This document shows, piece by piece, positions 1-5,582 of a stretch of DNA of 27,182 bases. The stretch spans positions 1 through 27,182 of the forward strand of contig JBBRMG010000015.1 in the NCBI GenBank assembly GCA_038230955.1, in the 5' to 3' direction. Below the pieces are notes generated by a model, which saw only the letters and a program-made list of their open reading frames with translations, searched no databases and was not told the origin of the DNA. The position numbers and the translations under genes were made by a program. Source of the DNA: JBBRMG01 sp038230955. GTDB taxonomy: Bacteria; Patescibacteriota; Doudnabacteria; UBA920. Positions within the stretch are counted from its first letter, which is position 1. Each line of letters starts with the position of its first letter.

Positions 1-254
1 CTCGTCGGTAGATTTTCTCGCATATAGAAAGAATTTGTTCATAGAAAAAGGTTTATGTTAAATATTGATAATTATTTGCTTCAAGATTGGCTCACAAAAT
101 TACTATTTTGACTGTTCGGAAAACAGAGAACCCCCGCCTCGCGTCCTGCTCGCTCTTTTTGGATTTCAAAAACCCTTGGCGAATTCTGGCGGAAACCCCC
201 GTCGCGTCGCTTTGCGACGCTCCGAATTTTGGCGAAAAAACGAATTCCGAAACT
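1..254. other. Intergenic stretch with GC-rich hairpin and short direct repeats
   Basis: No credible gene. The open frame covering 65-505 runs antisense across a tRNA, so it is not coding. Seen directly: a 7-bp hairpin GCGTCGC-TTT-GCGACGC at 204-220, flanked by two imperfect copies of a GAATTYTGGCG word at 181-191 and 224-234. The stretch lies downstream of the minus-strand tRNA-Gln and may take part in its 3' processing or termination, but no classic U-tract terminator is visible. Confidence 0.5.
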
Positions 255-329
255 TGGCTGGGGTAGTAGGATTCGAACCTACGAATGGAGGATTCAGAGT
301 CCTCTGCCTTACCACTTGGCTATACCCCA
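255..329 (-). tRNA. tRNA-Gln (anticodon CUG)
   Basis: Reads glutamine CAG codons. Read on the minus strand, a 7-bp acceptor stem UGGGGUA/UACCCCA is followed by discriminator G and a genomically encoded CCA. The D-arm contains GG. The anticodon stem GAGGA/UCCUC closes the 7-nt loop CUCUGAA, giving anticodon CUG. The T-arm is GUAGG-UUCGAAU-CCUAC. The U1 start and G73 discriminator are typical glutaminyl-tRNA identity features. It has U8 and a fully canonical cloverleaf, in contrast to the two odd tRNA-like RNAs at 3830 and 4133. Confidence 0.97.
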
Positions 330-355
330 TCGTCGTACTTTTCTTCAATCCCTCA

Positions 356-448
356 GGATTTGTTAACACAAATCCTTCACTCTTTCCGCAAAGTACTCCT
401 CTCAAAATATTGCTTAACTCGCTTACGGCGAGCTCAATCAATATTTTG
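356..448. repeat. Two strong palindromic hairpins upstream of tRNA-Gln
   Basis: Seen directly: an 8-bp perfect inverted repeat GGATTTGT/ACAAATCC at 356-375 with a 4-nt loop, then a 10-bp perfect inverted repeat CAAAATATTG (403-412)/CAATATTTTG (439-448). The second encloses a further 5-bp stem CTCGC (418-422)/GCGAG (428-432). The palindromes read the same on either strand. They may be a REP-like repeat, a processing signal in the tRNA-Gln primary transcript, or terminators. No gene is seen here. Confidence 0.55.
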
Positions 449-512
449 CAACCTAAGACCGATACCATCATTTTTAGGCTCAACTATTATATAAGTTTTG
501 CTTAAGCTTTTC

Positions 513-633
513 AATGCCCACTAAAGACCAAATTATTTATTTAACCCTGTGGCTATTTGCTCCTGAGGAGTAATCCGCAGACAGCAAAACTGTCGAGGAC
601 AGCGACGAAGGACGCGAATAGCTGTAGGGCATT
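513..633. ncRNA. Candidate structured RNA or folded leader element
   Basis: Nested complementarity suggests a multibranched fold. The closing stem AATGCCC (513-519) pairs with GGGCATT (627-633). An inner 9-bp stem GCTATTTGC (552-560) pairs with GCGAATAGC (614-622). Inside lie hairpins CTCC-TGA-GGAG (560-570) and GACAG-CAAAA-CTGTC (580-594), the latter competing with GTCG (592-595)/CGAC (603-606). I do not recognise a family. It sits just before the promoter of the small operon at 712, so it could be a free RNA, a dispersed palindromic repeat or a regulatory element. Direction of transcription is not established. Confidence 0.4.
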
Positions 634-664
634 CATAATCAATTTCGTCTTGAGTCACTTTTAT

Positions 665-672
665 GCTATACT
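665..672 (+). promoter_or_regulatory. Extended -10 promoter for the 712-1448 pair
   Basis: TGCTATACT is an extended -10 (TG one base upstream of the hexamer at 667-672), about 40 bp before the ATG at 712. No good -35 lies at the usual distance, which is acceptable for TGn promoters. The same TGC-TATA pattern recurs upstream of ybaB, the ABC exporter and the DUF4331 gene. Confidence 0.45.
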
Positions 673-711
673 AGAGCCAATTCTTGCTCCCACTGAATAC
701 ACTGAAACAAA

Positions 712-894
712 ATGCTAAAAGTACTAAAATATCTATTCTACGCCGCTGTTGTAGCTCTCATCATACTACTATACTGGTTGGCACCAAAATATGCTTATGT
801 AAAAAAGAACCCTGGCTATTGCGTTAATCTAACTAAAAACCTCTACTATTGCGGCAGCGAAGCCGATCTTAAATCCATGTTCAGTCAACAATAA
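712..894 (+). CDS. Small single-pass membrane protein (60 aa)
   Basis: I recognise no family. The first 25 residues form one hydrophobic transmembrane helix after a basic LKVLK start. The remaining ~35 residues are polar with two cysteines (in GYCVNL and YYCGSE), which could form a disulfide if outside the cell. Its stop codon overlaps the next start by one base (TAATG at 892-896), so the two genes are almost certainly co-transcribed and translationally coupled. The pairing suggests both act at the membrane, but function is unknown. Confidence 0.65.
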   Translation: MLKVLKYLFYAAVVALIILLYWLAPKYAYVKKNPGYCVNLTKNLYYCGSEADLKSMFSQQ

Positions 895-1448
895 TGCGCT
901 CATCTCATCCCACTTTTTCCTTCTTTGTTTTAGTAGCCATGGCGGCTATTGCTTCTTTCGGCGCACTTTATTTAACCTCGCACCTAAGCCCGAAAGAAGA
1001 CGTTCAATCTACCATACTAAAGAAGTCCCCCGCTACATCTGACAATGTTGTTACACCACCGGACCAAAAACCGGCCGCGATTAATATTGATACCAACACA
1101 GACTCTTGGCAAGAATACACCGACCCGACCTACTTCTTGTCTTTCAAACATCCTAACGATTGGGACGTTCAAACATTTCCTGATAAAGCAGGTTACTACG
1201 TCATTGCGGTGCGACCAAAACAGGGGACTGATAGCATTCGGGTTTACGTCAGCCCCGATCATTATTCCGGCCTCGCTGGACTGCCATCAAAAAAAGACAA
1301 CTTAGCCGGTATCCAATCGGTTAATGTGAACGATGAAACAATTGGTGTTCGCTACTCCACCCAATACTACACTTTCGATATGGGCACCGACATTCGCATA
1401 CAACCGGCTTTCAAGGCGATGTTAACTACGGTGGCGTTTAGTAAATAG
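894..1448 (+). CDS. Membrane-anchored secreted protein with PsbP-like domain (184 aa)
   Basis: An N-terminal hydrophobic segment (about residues 8-28) acts as a signal peptide or anchor. A Ser/Thr/Pro-rich linker to about residue 65 leads to a globular domain. The domain opens with a phrase of the type YTDPTYFLSFKHPNDWDV, characteristic of PsbP/DUF1795-like folds common in exported bacterial lipoproteins and stress proteins. Such domains are usually non-catalytic binding modules. No lipobox cysteine is visible near the N-terminus, so anchoring would be by the helix. It is coupled to the 60-aa membrane protein upstream. Family placement rests on this motif only. Confidence 0.7.
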   Translation: MRSSHPTFSFFVLVAMAAIASFGALYLTSHLSPKEDVQSTILKKSPATSDNVVTPPDQKPAAINIDTNTDSWQEYTDPTYFLSFKHPNDWDVQTFPDKAGYYVIAVRPKQGTDSIRVYVSPDHYSGLAGLPSKKDNLAGIQSVNVNDETIGVRYSTQYYTFDMGTDIRIQPAFKAMLTTVAFSK

Positions 1449-1631
1449 CTAGTTAGCAAAGCTCACGACAATTCCCCAGAACCCCAAGACCAAAGCACCA
1501 ATTAAATAAATGTCAGGCAAGGATTCGGCACTGCGAAAAGCAAAGCCGACCAAGCCAACCACAAACAAGATAATTCCGGTGACCCGAGCGTAGCTCAGCC
1601 GGTTTTTTAAGTATCCCCAGATTTTCATCAT
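1449..1631 (-). CDS. Small two-helix membrane protein (60 aa)
   Basis: Two hydrophobic segments (about residues 17-33 and 41-58) joined by a short acidic turn follow a basic N-terminus (KNRLSYARV). No family is recognised. AAGGAAAG lies about 10 nt before the chosen ATG, which supports the start; the next codon is also ATG. Its stop abuts the stop of the preceding plus-strand gene, so the two are convergent with no spacer. The strand switch places its promoter in the same short gap as that of the pyrophosphatase. Confidence 0.6.
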   Translation of the reverse strand: MMKIWGYLKNRLSYARVTGIILFVVGLVGFAFRSAESLPDIYLIGALVLGFWGIVVSFAN

Positions 1632-1646
1632 ATTCTTAAGCTTTCC

Positions 1647-1674
1647 TTTACATTTTCCTCAAAATCACTATAAT
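1647..1674 (+). promoter_or_regulatory. Promoter of the pyrophosphatase gene
   Basis: TTTACA (1647-1652), a 16-bp spacer and a perfect TATAAT (1669-1674) form a good sigma70-type promoter. The predicted start near 1681 gives a leader of about 30 nt to the ATG at 1713. Confidence 0.7.
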
Positions 1675-1712
1675 TATACCAGAAATATTAACGACATTCA
1701 TTAACACTCCAT

Positions 1713-3722
1713 ATGACACAGAACATCTACTTGTGGTATGCCATTGGTGCCAGTATTGTGGCTTTGCTATACGGCGCTTTTTTAATTTATAAAATCATGA
1801 AGGCCAGCCCCGGCGAAGGCAAAATGATAGAGATCGCTCAGGCCATTCAAGATGGTGCTAGGGCTTACCTATCGCGTCAATATCGAACTGTCGCTATTGT
1901 GGCCGTTGTGGTTATGATAATTATGTATTTTGTCGGCTTGTCCCTTACTACTATAGAGGGATTTGTCATTGGCGCAATTATGTCTGCCCTAGCCGGTTTT
2001 GTCGGAATGAACATTTCGGTTCGCGCCAACGTTCGCACCGCTCAAGCCGCTAAATCCGGCATGAAACAAGCTCTGGCCATGGCTTTTGAAGGCGGCGCTG
2101 TTACCGGTTTCTTTGTTGTCGGTTTAGGCTTGCTGTCTGTGTCCGGTTTCTTCTTGCTGACCAAAGACTTGAGCGCCTTAGCCGGTTTAGCTTTCGGTGC
2201 TAGTTTAATTTCCGTGTTCGCTCGACTGGGCGGCGGCATTTTCACTAAGGGTGCTGATGTCGGTACTGACATGGTTGGTAAAATTGAGAGTGGCATTCCG
2301 GAAGATGATCCTCGCAACCCAGGCGTAATTGCTGACAACGTTGGTGACAACGTTGGTGACTGTGCTGGTATGGCCGCTGACTTGTTTGAAACTTACGCTG
2401 TTTCTGCCATTGCCGTTATCTTGCTCGGTGCTGCTGTGTTCCCGAACTACGCTAACGCCCTGGTTTATCCGTTAGTCATCGGTGCGGCGGGAATCATCAC
2501 TACTATTATTGGGACTTGGTTTGTGAAGCTAGGGAAGTCGGGGAATGTTATGGGTGCTTTGTACAAAGGCCTCATTGTCACCGGTGTGCTTTCTGCAGTT
2601 GTGTTCTACCCTATCACTCAAAAATTAATGGCCGGTAACGGCATTTACTCTGTCATGAATTTGTTTTTGGCCTCGTTAATTGGTTTAGTAGTCACCGGCT
2701 GTATCGTTGTGATTACTGAATACTACACCTCGCAAAAATATTCTCCGGTTAAGAAAATTGCTGAAGCTTCTAATACCGGCCACGGTACTAATATTATTCA
2801 AGGTTTGGCCGTTGGCATGCAAGCCACTGCCGCTCCGGTTGTTGTTATCGTCGCCGCTATCCTCACCGCTTACCACCTAGCTGGTTTGTACGGTATTGCT
2901 TTAGCAGTAATGAGCATGCTGTCTTTGACCGGCATTATTGTCGCGATTGATGCGTTCGGCCCAATTACTGATAACGCCGGTGGTATCGCCGAAATGGCTG
3001 GCCTCGATGAAAGCGTCCGCAACATTACCGATCCATTAGACGCAGTAGGGAACACGACTAAAGCTGTAACTAAAGGATACGCTATTGCTTCCGCTGGTTT
3101 GGCCGCAACTGTGTTGTTCGCTGCCTACGTTCAAGAGTTGAACATGGCTCGGCACTTTGTGCCAGTCTTCGATTTAACCAACCCCAAAGTCTTAGTTGGT
3201 TTGCTCATTGGTGGCTTACTCCCTTATCTATTCGCCTCCATTGCTATGTCCGCTGTGGGCAACGCCGCTAAAGCCGTGGTGGAAGAAGTCCGCCGCCAGT
3301 TCCGCGAAATCAAGGGCATCATGGAAGGCACCGCTAAGCCGGACTATACCAAGGCCGTCGACATTGTAACCAAAGCTGCAATTAAGCAGATGATTGTCCC
3401 CGCCCTCATTCCGGTTGTTGTACCAATAGTGGTTGGTTTGACCTTAGGCGCAGCTGCTTTGGGTGGATTACTCGTTGGGGCAATCGTTACCGGTATTTTT
3501 GTCGGTATCTCTATGACCACCGGTGGCGCCGCGTGGGACAACTCCAAAAAGTATATTGAAGAAGGCCATTTCGGTGGCAAGGGCTCCGAAGCTCACAAGG
3601 CCGCTGTGACCGGCGATACCGTCGGCGATCCATACAAAGATACTGCCGGTCCAGCCATTAACCCGATGATTAAAATCATCAACATTGTTGCCCTGCTGTT
3701 AGTGAAGTTCATGAAAGGGTAG
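1713..3722 (+). CDS. hppA: Membrane-bound H+-translocating inorganic pyrophosphatase
   Basis: Hydrolyses pyrophosphate and uses the energy to pump protons across the membrane, lowering PPi from biosynthesis while building a proton gradient. The 669 residues are mostly hydrophobic helices (about 16 expected for the family). Signature motifs: DVGTDMVGK near residue 182 followed by the acidic, PPi/Mg-binding DNVGDNVGD stretch, and a C-terminal DTVGDPYKDTAGP loop. GNTTKA near residue 446 carries lysine where K+-dependent enzymes have alanine, marking the K+-independent H+ pump subtype by family knowledge. No strong Shine-Dalgarno precedes the ATG. A monocistronic transcript ends at the hairpin at 3740. 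Confidence 0.97.
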   Translation: MTQNIYLWYAIGASIVALLYGAFLIYKIMKASPGEGKMIEIAQAIQDGARAYLSRQYRTVAIVAVVVMIIMYFVGLSLTTIEGFVIGAIMSALAGFVGMNISVRANVRTAQAAKSGMKQALAMAFEGGAVTGFFVVGLGLLSVSGFFLLTKDLSALAGLAFGASLISVFARLGGGIFTKGADVGTDMVGKIESGIPEDDPRNPGVIADNVGDNVGDCAGMAADLFETYAVSAIAVILLGAAVFPNYANALVYPLVIGAAGIITTIIGTWFVKLGKSGNVMGALYKGLIVTGVLSAVVFYPITQKLMAGNGIYSVMNLFLASLIGLVVTGCIVVITEYYTSQKYSPVKKIAEASNTGHGTNIIQGLAVGMQATAAPVVVIVAAILTAYHLAGLYGIALAVMSMLSLTGIIVAIDAFGPITDNAGGIAEMAGLDESVRNITDPLDAVGNTTKAVTKGYAIASAGLAATVLFAAYVQELNMARHFVPVFDLTNPKVLVGLLIGGLLPYLFASIAMSAVGNAAKAVVEEVRRQFREIKGIMEGTAKPDYTKAVDIVTKAAIKQMIVPALIPVVVPIVVGLTLGAAALGGLLVGAIVTGIFVGISMTTGGAAWDNSKKYIEEGHFGGKGSEAHKAAVTGDTVGDPYKDTAGPAINPMIKIINIVALLLVKFMKG

Positions 3723-3739
3723 TACTAATATTGCTAAAG

Positions 3740-3766
3740 CCGCTCTCGCTACGAGGGCGGTTTTTT
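3740..3766 (+). terminator. Rho-independent terminator after hppA (also start of repeat unit A)
   Basis: A 9-bp stem CCGCTCTCG/CGAGGGCGG with a 3-nt loop is followed by six T. The same hairpin, diverged, follows small RNA A at 4049-4074, so the terminator was part of the duplicated segment. Confidence 0.9.
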
Positions 3767-3829
3767 ATATGGAATTGAGATTTTCTTAAACGGGGCTTTA
3801 TCGCGCTTATTTTATTATTAAAAGTGCGC

Positions 3830-3900
3830 GGGGTAAGCTGGTTGGAGCAAGCCGACGCTGACATGTTGGCTTATGGGTTCGATTCCCATTTACCCCGCCA
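3830..3900 (+). ncRNA. tRNA-like RNA A (degenerate tRNA-Val(GAC)-like)
   Basis: Seen: acceptor stem GGGGUAA/UUACCCC, discriminator G and encoded CCA; a canonical T-arm AUGGG-UUCGAUU-CCCAU; a shrunken D-arm containing GG; and an over-long 8-bp central stem AAGCCGAC (3849-3856)/GUUGGCUU (3865-3872) with 8-nt loop GCUGACAU. If that loop is an anticodon loop it reads U-GAC-A, a valine anticodon. Position 8 is G instead of the near-universal U, and only 36 nt separate acceptor and T-arm (about 41 expected). The acceptor/T-arm half looks fit for RNase P, CCA and EF-Tu handling; the other half is aberrant. It may be a tRNA mimic, not a working tRNA. Nucleotides 3851-3871 are complementary to small RNA A downstream. 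Confidence 0.7.
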
Positions 3901-3929
3901 CTAAATTTTGGCCTTATTACATAATGAAT

Positions 3930-3950
3930 AAGTTCTCACTGGGAGAATTT
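3930..3950 (+). other. Conserved hairpin 3' of tRNA-like RNA A
   Basis: AAGTTCTC/GAGAATTT forms an 8-bp stem (one G-U) around ACTGG, followed by AGAAAGATTTT. Unit B has the equivalent 7-bp AAATTCT/AGAATTT at 4235-4255. The loops differ but the stems are kept, with G-U against A-U. It may be a weak terminator or a processing/stability element for the tRNA-like transcript. Confidence 0.6.
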
Positions 3951-3972
3951 AGAAAGATTTTATAAAATAGCC

Positions 3973-4001
3973 TTGACTACTATGATAACAATAGATATTA
4001 T
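3973..4001 (+). promoter_or_regulatory. Promoter of small RNA A
   Basis: TTGACT (3973-3978), a spacer of exactly 17 bp and TATTAT (3996-4001). The predicted start at about 4007-4009 coincides with the first base of the segment complementary to the tRNA-like RNA. The promoter is conserved at the same place in unit B. Confidence 0.85.
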
Positions 4002-4007
4002 TAAAAG

Positions 4008-4074
4008 GTCAGCGTCGGCAAGTTCCATGTTAGCCAACATAAAAAAATCGCTCTATTTGTAGGGCGGTTTTTTT
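4008..4074 (+). ncRNA. Small RNA A, antisense to tRNA-like RNA A in swapped order
   Basis: A predicted ~67-nt RNA with its own promoter and terminator. Segment 1, GTCAGCGTCGGC (4008-4019), is the exact complement of tRNA-like 3851-3862. Segment 2, AGCCAACAT (4032-4040), is the exact complement of the adjoining 3863-3871. Together they match 21 contiguous tRNA-like bases, but the segments are in the opposite order to a plain antisense RNA and are separated by 12 nt. Segment 2 also lies in a small hairpin ATGTT-AGCC-AACAT. The RNA could block, sequester or remodel the tRNA-like RNA. No protein is encoded. Confidence 0.75.
4049..4074 (+). terminator. Terminator of small RNA A
   Basis: A 7-bp stem CGCTCTA/TAGGGCG (one G-U) with loop TTTG is followed by seven T (4068-4074). 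It is homologous to the hppA terminator at 3740. Confidence 0.85.
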
Positions 4075-4132
4075 ATGCGAAATTGAGGTTTTCTTAAACG
4101 AGGCTTCATCGTACTTGTTTTATGGTTAAGGT

Positions 4133-4204
4133 GAGGTAGGCCGTTTGGGGCAAACTTGCGTTGACACGCTAAGCTCGTGGGTTCGAGTCCCACCTACCTC
4201 ACCG
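4133..4204 (+). ncRNA. tRNA-like RNA B (degenerate tRNA-Val(GAC)-like)
   Basis: Acceptor stem GAGGUAG/CUACCUC, extendable to 10 bp with flanking GT and AC; discriminator A, then CCG instead of CCA. The T-arm GUGGG-UUCGAGU-CCCAC is canonical. The D-like hairpin GUUU-GGGGC-AAAC is short. The central arm UUGCG-UUGACA-CGC..AA has a bulge and again presents UUGACAC, i.e. U33-GAC-A37 if read as a valine anticodon loop. Position 8 is G, as in copy A. Acceptor and T-stem sequences differ from copy A by paired changes (GGGGUAA versus GAGGUAG; AUGGG versus GUGGG), so the fold is maintained by selection. Bases 4153-4169 and 4177-4185 are complementary to small RNA B. Confidence 0.68.
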
Positions 4205-4234
4205 AAAAGATTTTCGCCTTATTGTATAATGCAT

Positions 4235-4255
4235 AAATTCTCGTAGCCAGAATTT
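4235..4255 (+). other. Conserved hairpin 3' of tRNA-like RNA B
   Basis: AAATTCT (4235-4241)/AGAATTT (4249-4255) pairs over 7 bp around CGTAGCC and is followed by AGAAAGATTTTA as in unit A. The stem is conserved although the loop is not. Confidence 0.55.
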
Positions 4256-4277
4256 AGAAAGATTTTAACTTTCACTA

Positions 4278-4306
4278 TTGACTAACAAAACATTTAGTCG
4301 TAAAAT
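4278..4306 (+). promoter_or_regulatory. Promoter of small RNA B
   Basis: TTGACT (4278-4283), exactly 17 bp, TAAAAT (4301-4306). The predicted start near 4312 is immediately before the complementary segment at 4313. The spacer sequence differs from copy A while both boxes are retained. Confidence 0.85.
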
Positions 4307-4311
4307 ATTTA

Positions 4312-4377
4312 TGCGTGTCACTGCAAGTTCAAACGAACCCACAGAAAAGAACCACTCTAGAAATAGAGTGGTTCTTT
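4312..4377 (+). ncRNA. Small RNA B, antisense to tRNA-like RNA B in swapped order
   Basis: A predicted ~65-nt RNA. Segment 1, GCGTGTCACTGCAAGTT (4313-4329), pairs with tRNA-like 4153-4169 at 15 of 17 positions, covering the central arm and its UGAC loop. Segment 2, CGAACCCAC (4334-4342), is the exact complement of 4177-4185 in the T-arm. As in copy A the 5' segment pairs with the more 5' target, the opposite of continuous antisense. Small RNAs A and B share GTCA and the core GCAAGTTC but differ elsewhere in step with their own targets. Confidence 0.75.
4346..4377. terminator. Strong bidirectional hairpin between small RNA B and mnmA
   Basis: A 14-bp perfect stem AAAGAACCACTCTA/TAGAGTGGTTCTTT with loop GAAA. 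It ends small RNA B and lies 2 bp beyond the mnmA stop. In the minus direction it is followed by a TTCTTTTC-type run, so it probably serves both transcripts. Confidence 0.8.
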
Positions 4378-4379
4378 GA

Positions 4380-5492
4380 TTAAACAATAACTCCCCCGCC
4401 CATGCAAATTTTTTTATCATACATAACTAGGCTTTGGCCGCTGGCAATGGCCTTCTGGGGTTTGGCGAATAGCACTTTGTAGTGGCCTTTGGCAGCCTTA
4501 GTCACAGTCAGTGGCTGCAAGTCGCCTTGATGTCGAAACCGACCGGTTAGCTTCAGCGGAAACTTCACTGGCGCACTAATCCAATTCACCGAATGAATCT
4601 CGATTTCCTTAACTTCAAGCGCTTTGTCTTTTGGATTATTAGTTACGAATAGGGAATTGGCCTTTAAATCTTTTCGGACCACATAATACGGGCCACTTGC
4701 ACCAACCTTAATTCCCTGCCTCTGGCCAATTGTGTAGTAATGCAACCCATCGTGCTTACCCAGAATTTTTCCCGAGCTTAACTCAATAATCGGCCCGGCT
4801 TTAGGTTTTAATTTTTGATCCAAAAAGTCTTTTAATCGAATACGTCCAACAAAGCATAATCCCATGCTTTCTTTTTTATTAGCATTAGGCAAACCAATTT
4901 TTTTCGCCAGTGACTTGACCGCCGATTTTTTTAACGAGCCGATAGGGAAGAGGACATGGGGTAATTGTTGGGTCGCAATATTATAGATAAAATAAGTCTG
5001 GTCCTTAAACTCATCGGCACTGCGCATCAATTGATACTCCCCTTCTTTGCCTTTTATTTTTTTAAGTAAAATTTGAGCGTAGTGGCCGGTAGCCAAATAA
5101 TCATATCCATGAGCAAGTGCCCAGTTATATAACAGTTTAAACTTAATTTCCTTATTGCACATGACATCCGGATTCGGTGTCCGCCCGGCTTTATACTCAC
5201 TAAAGAAATAATTTAACACTGTCTTCTCGTATTGTTTTTCAAAATCCAACGTGTGCATGGGCATATGCAAAAACGCGGCCACGCGCAACGCGTCTTGGCG
5301 ATCTGTTAACCACGGACATTCATCATATTTTAATCCTTTAGTTGATGACCAGTTTTTCATAAATGCGGCATCAACTTCATAGCCTTGTTTCTGCAATAGA
5401 TACGCGGAAACAGCGGAATCAATTCCGCCGGATAATGCCATAAGTACGCGTTTTTTTGACTTCCCAGCTGCTTTTATTACTGATATTGACAT
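4380..5492 (-). CDS. mnmA: tRNA-specific 2-thiouridylase MnmA
   Basis: Installs the 2-thio group on wobble uridine 34 of tRNA-Lys, -Glu and -Gln, taking sulfur from a sulfurtransferase relay and activating the base with ATP. The 370 residues match the family length. The PP-loop SGGIDS is at residues 21-26. The two catalytic cysteines are visible in VMCNKE (about residue 112) and MGLCFVG (about 213). The C-terminal half is the beta-barrel tRNA-binding domain. The substrate tRNA-Gln family is represented by the tRNA at 255, though that one has a C34 anticodon. The start at 5492 lacks a Shine-Dalgarno, but no later methionine precedes the PP-loop strand. Confidence 0.96.
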   Translation of the reverse strand: MSISVIKAAGKSKKRVLMALSGGIDSAVSAYLLQKQGYEVDAAFMKNWSSTKGLKYDECPWLTDRQDALRVAAFLHMPMHTLDFEKQYEKTVLNYFFSEYKAGRTPNPDVMCNKEIKFKLLYNWALAHGYDYLATGHYAQILLKKIKGKEGEYQLMRSADEFKDQTYFIYNIATQQLPHVLFPIGSLKKSAVKSLAKKIGLPNANKKESMGLCFVGRIRLKDFLDQKLKPKAGPIIELSSGKILGKHDGLHYYTIGQRQGIKVGASGPYYVVRKDLKANSLFVTNNPKDKALEVKEIEIHSVNWISAPVKFPLKLTGRFRHQGDLQPLTVTKAAKGHYKVLFAKPQKAIASGQSLVMYDKKICMGGGVIV

Positions 5493-5512
5493 AAAGTAAA
5501 AATTATGTTGTA

Positions 5513-5541
5513 ATTATAGTAGATTTTCGTAAGAAAATCAA
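5513..5541 (-). promoter_or_regulatory. mnmA promoter
   Basis: On the minus strand TTGATT (5536-5541), 17 bp, perfect TATAAT (5513-5518). A 7-bp hairpin GATTTTC/GAAAATC (5522-5539) overlaps the -35 and spacer and might be an operator or chance. Confidence 0.7.
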
Positions 5542-5582
5542 TCAGCAAAAAAAACAGAAAAATTTATAAGGACGGGAAAAGA

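Larger units (their letters stand above)
3740..4046 (+). repeat. Repeat unit A of tandem tRNA-like/antisense RNA locus
   Basis: First of two tandem ~305-bp units with the order terminator hairpin, conserved 5' block (AATTGAG..TTTTCTTAAACG), tRNA-like RNA, conserved hairpin (3930-3950), promoter (3973-4001), short antisense RNA. Landmarks repeat at offsets of 303-308 bp in unit B. Conservation is high in flanks, hairpin and promoter. It is low in the central tRNA-like arms and the matching RNA segments, which instead stay complementary to each other. Confidence 0.85.
4047..4377 (+). repeat. Repeat unit B of tandem tRNA-like/antisense RNA locus
   Basis: Second unit, with the same part order as unit A: hairpin (4049-4066) with T-tract, 5' block, tRNA-like RNA B (4133-4204), hairpin (4235-4255), promoter (4278-4306), antisense RNA, final terminator. 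It ends next to the 3' end of the convergent mnmA gene. Confidence 0.85.

Noticed and set aside
65..505. Open frame of 146 codons at the left edge, plus its antisense partner
   Set aside because: Both run straight through the tRNA-Gln gene and several palindromes; the translations have no protein-like pattern.
2042..2350. Minus-strand frame inside hppA
   Set aside because: Shadow of a conserved membrane pyrophosphatase region; Pro/Lys/Ala-rich translation with no start signal.
3901..4074. T-box riboswitch reading of the segment complementary to the tRNA loop
   Set aside because: No stem I/antiterminator layout and no downstream aminoacyl-tRNA gene; the RNA ends at its own terminator.
3830..4204. 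Annotating the two tRNA-like RNAs as ordinary tRNA-Val(GAC)
   Set aside because: G at position 8, abnormal D and anticodon arms, shortened core and CCG end in copy B do not fit; they are reported as tRNA-like.
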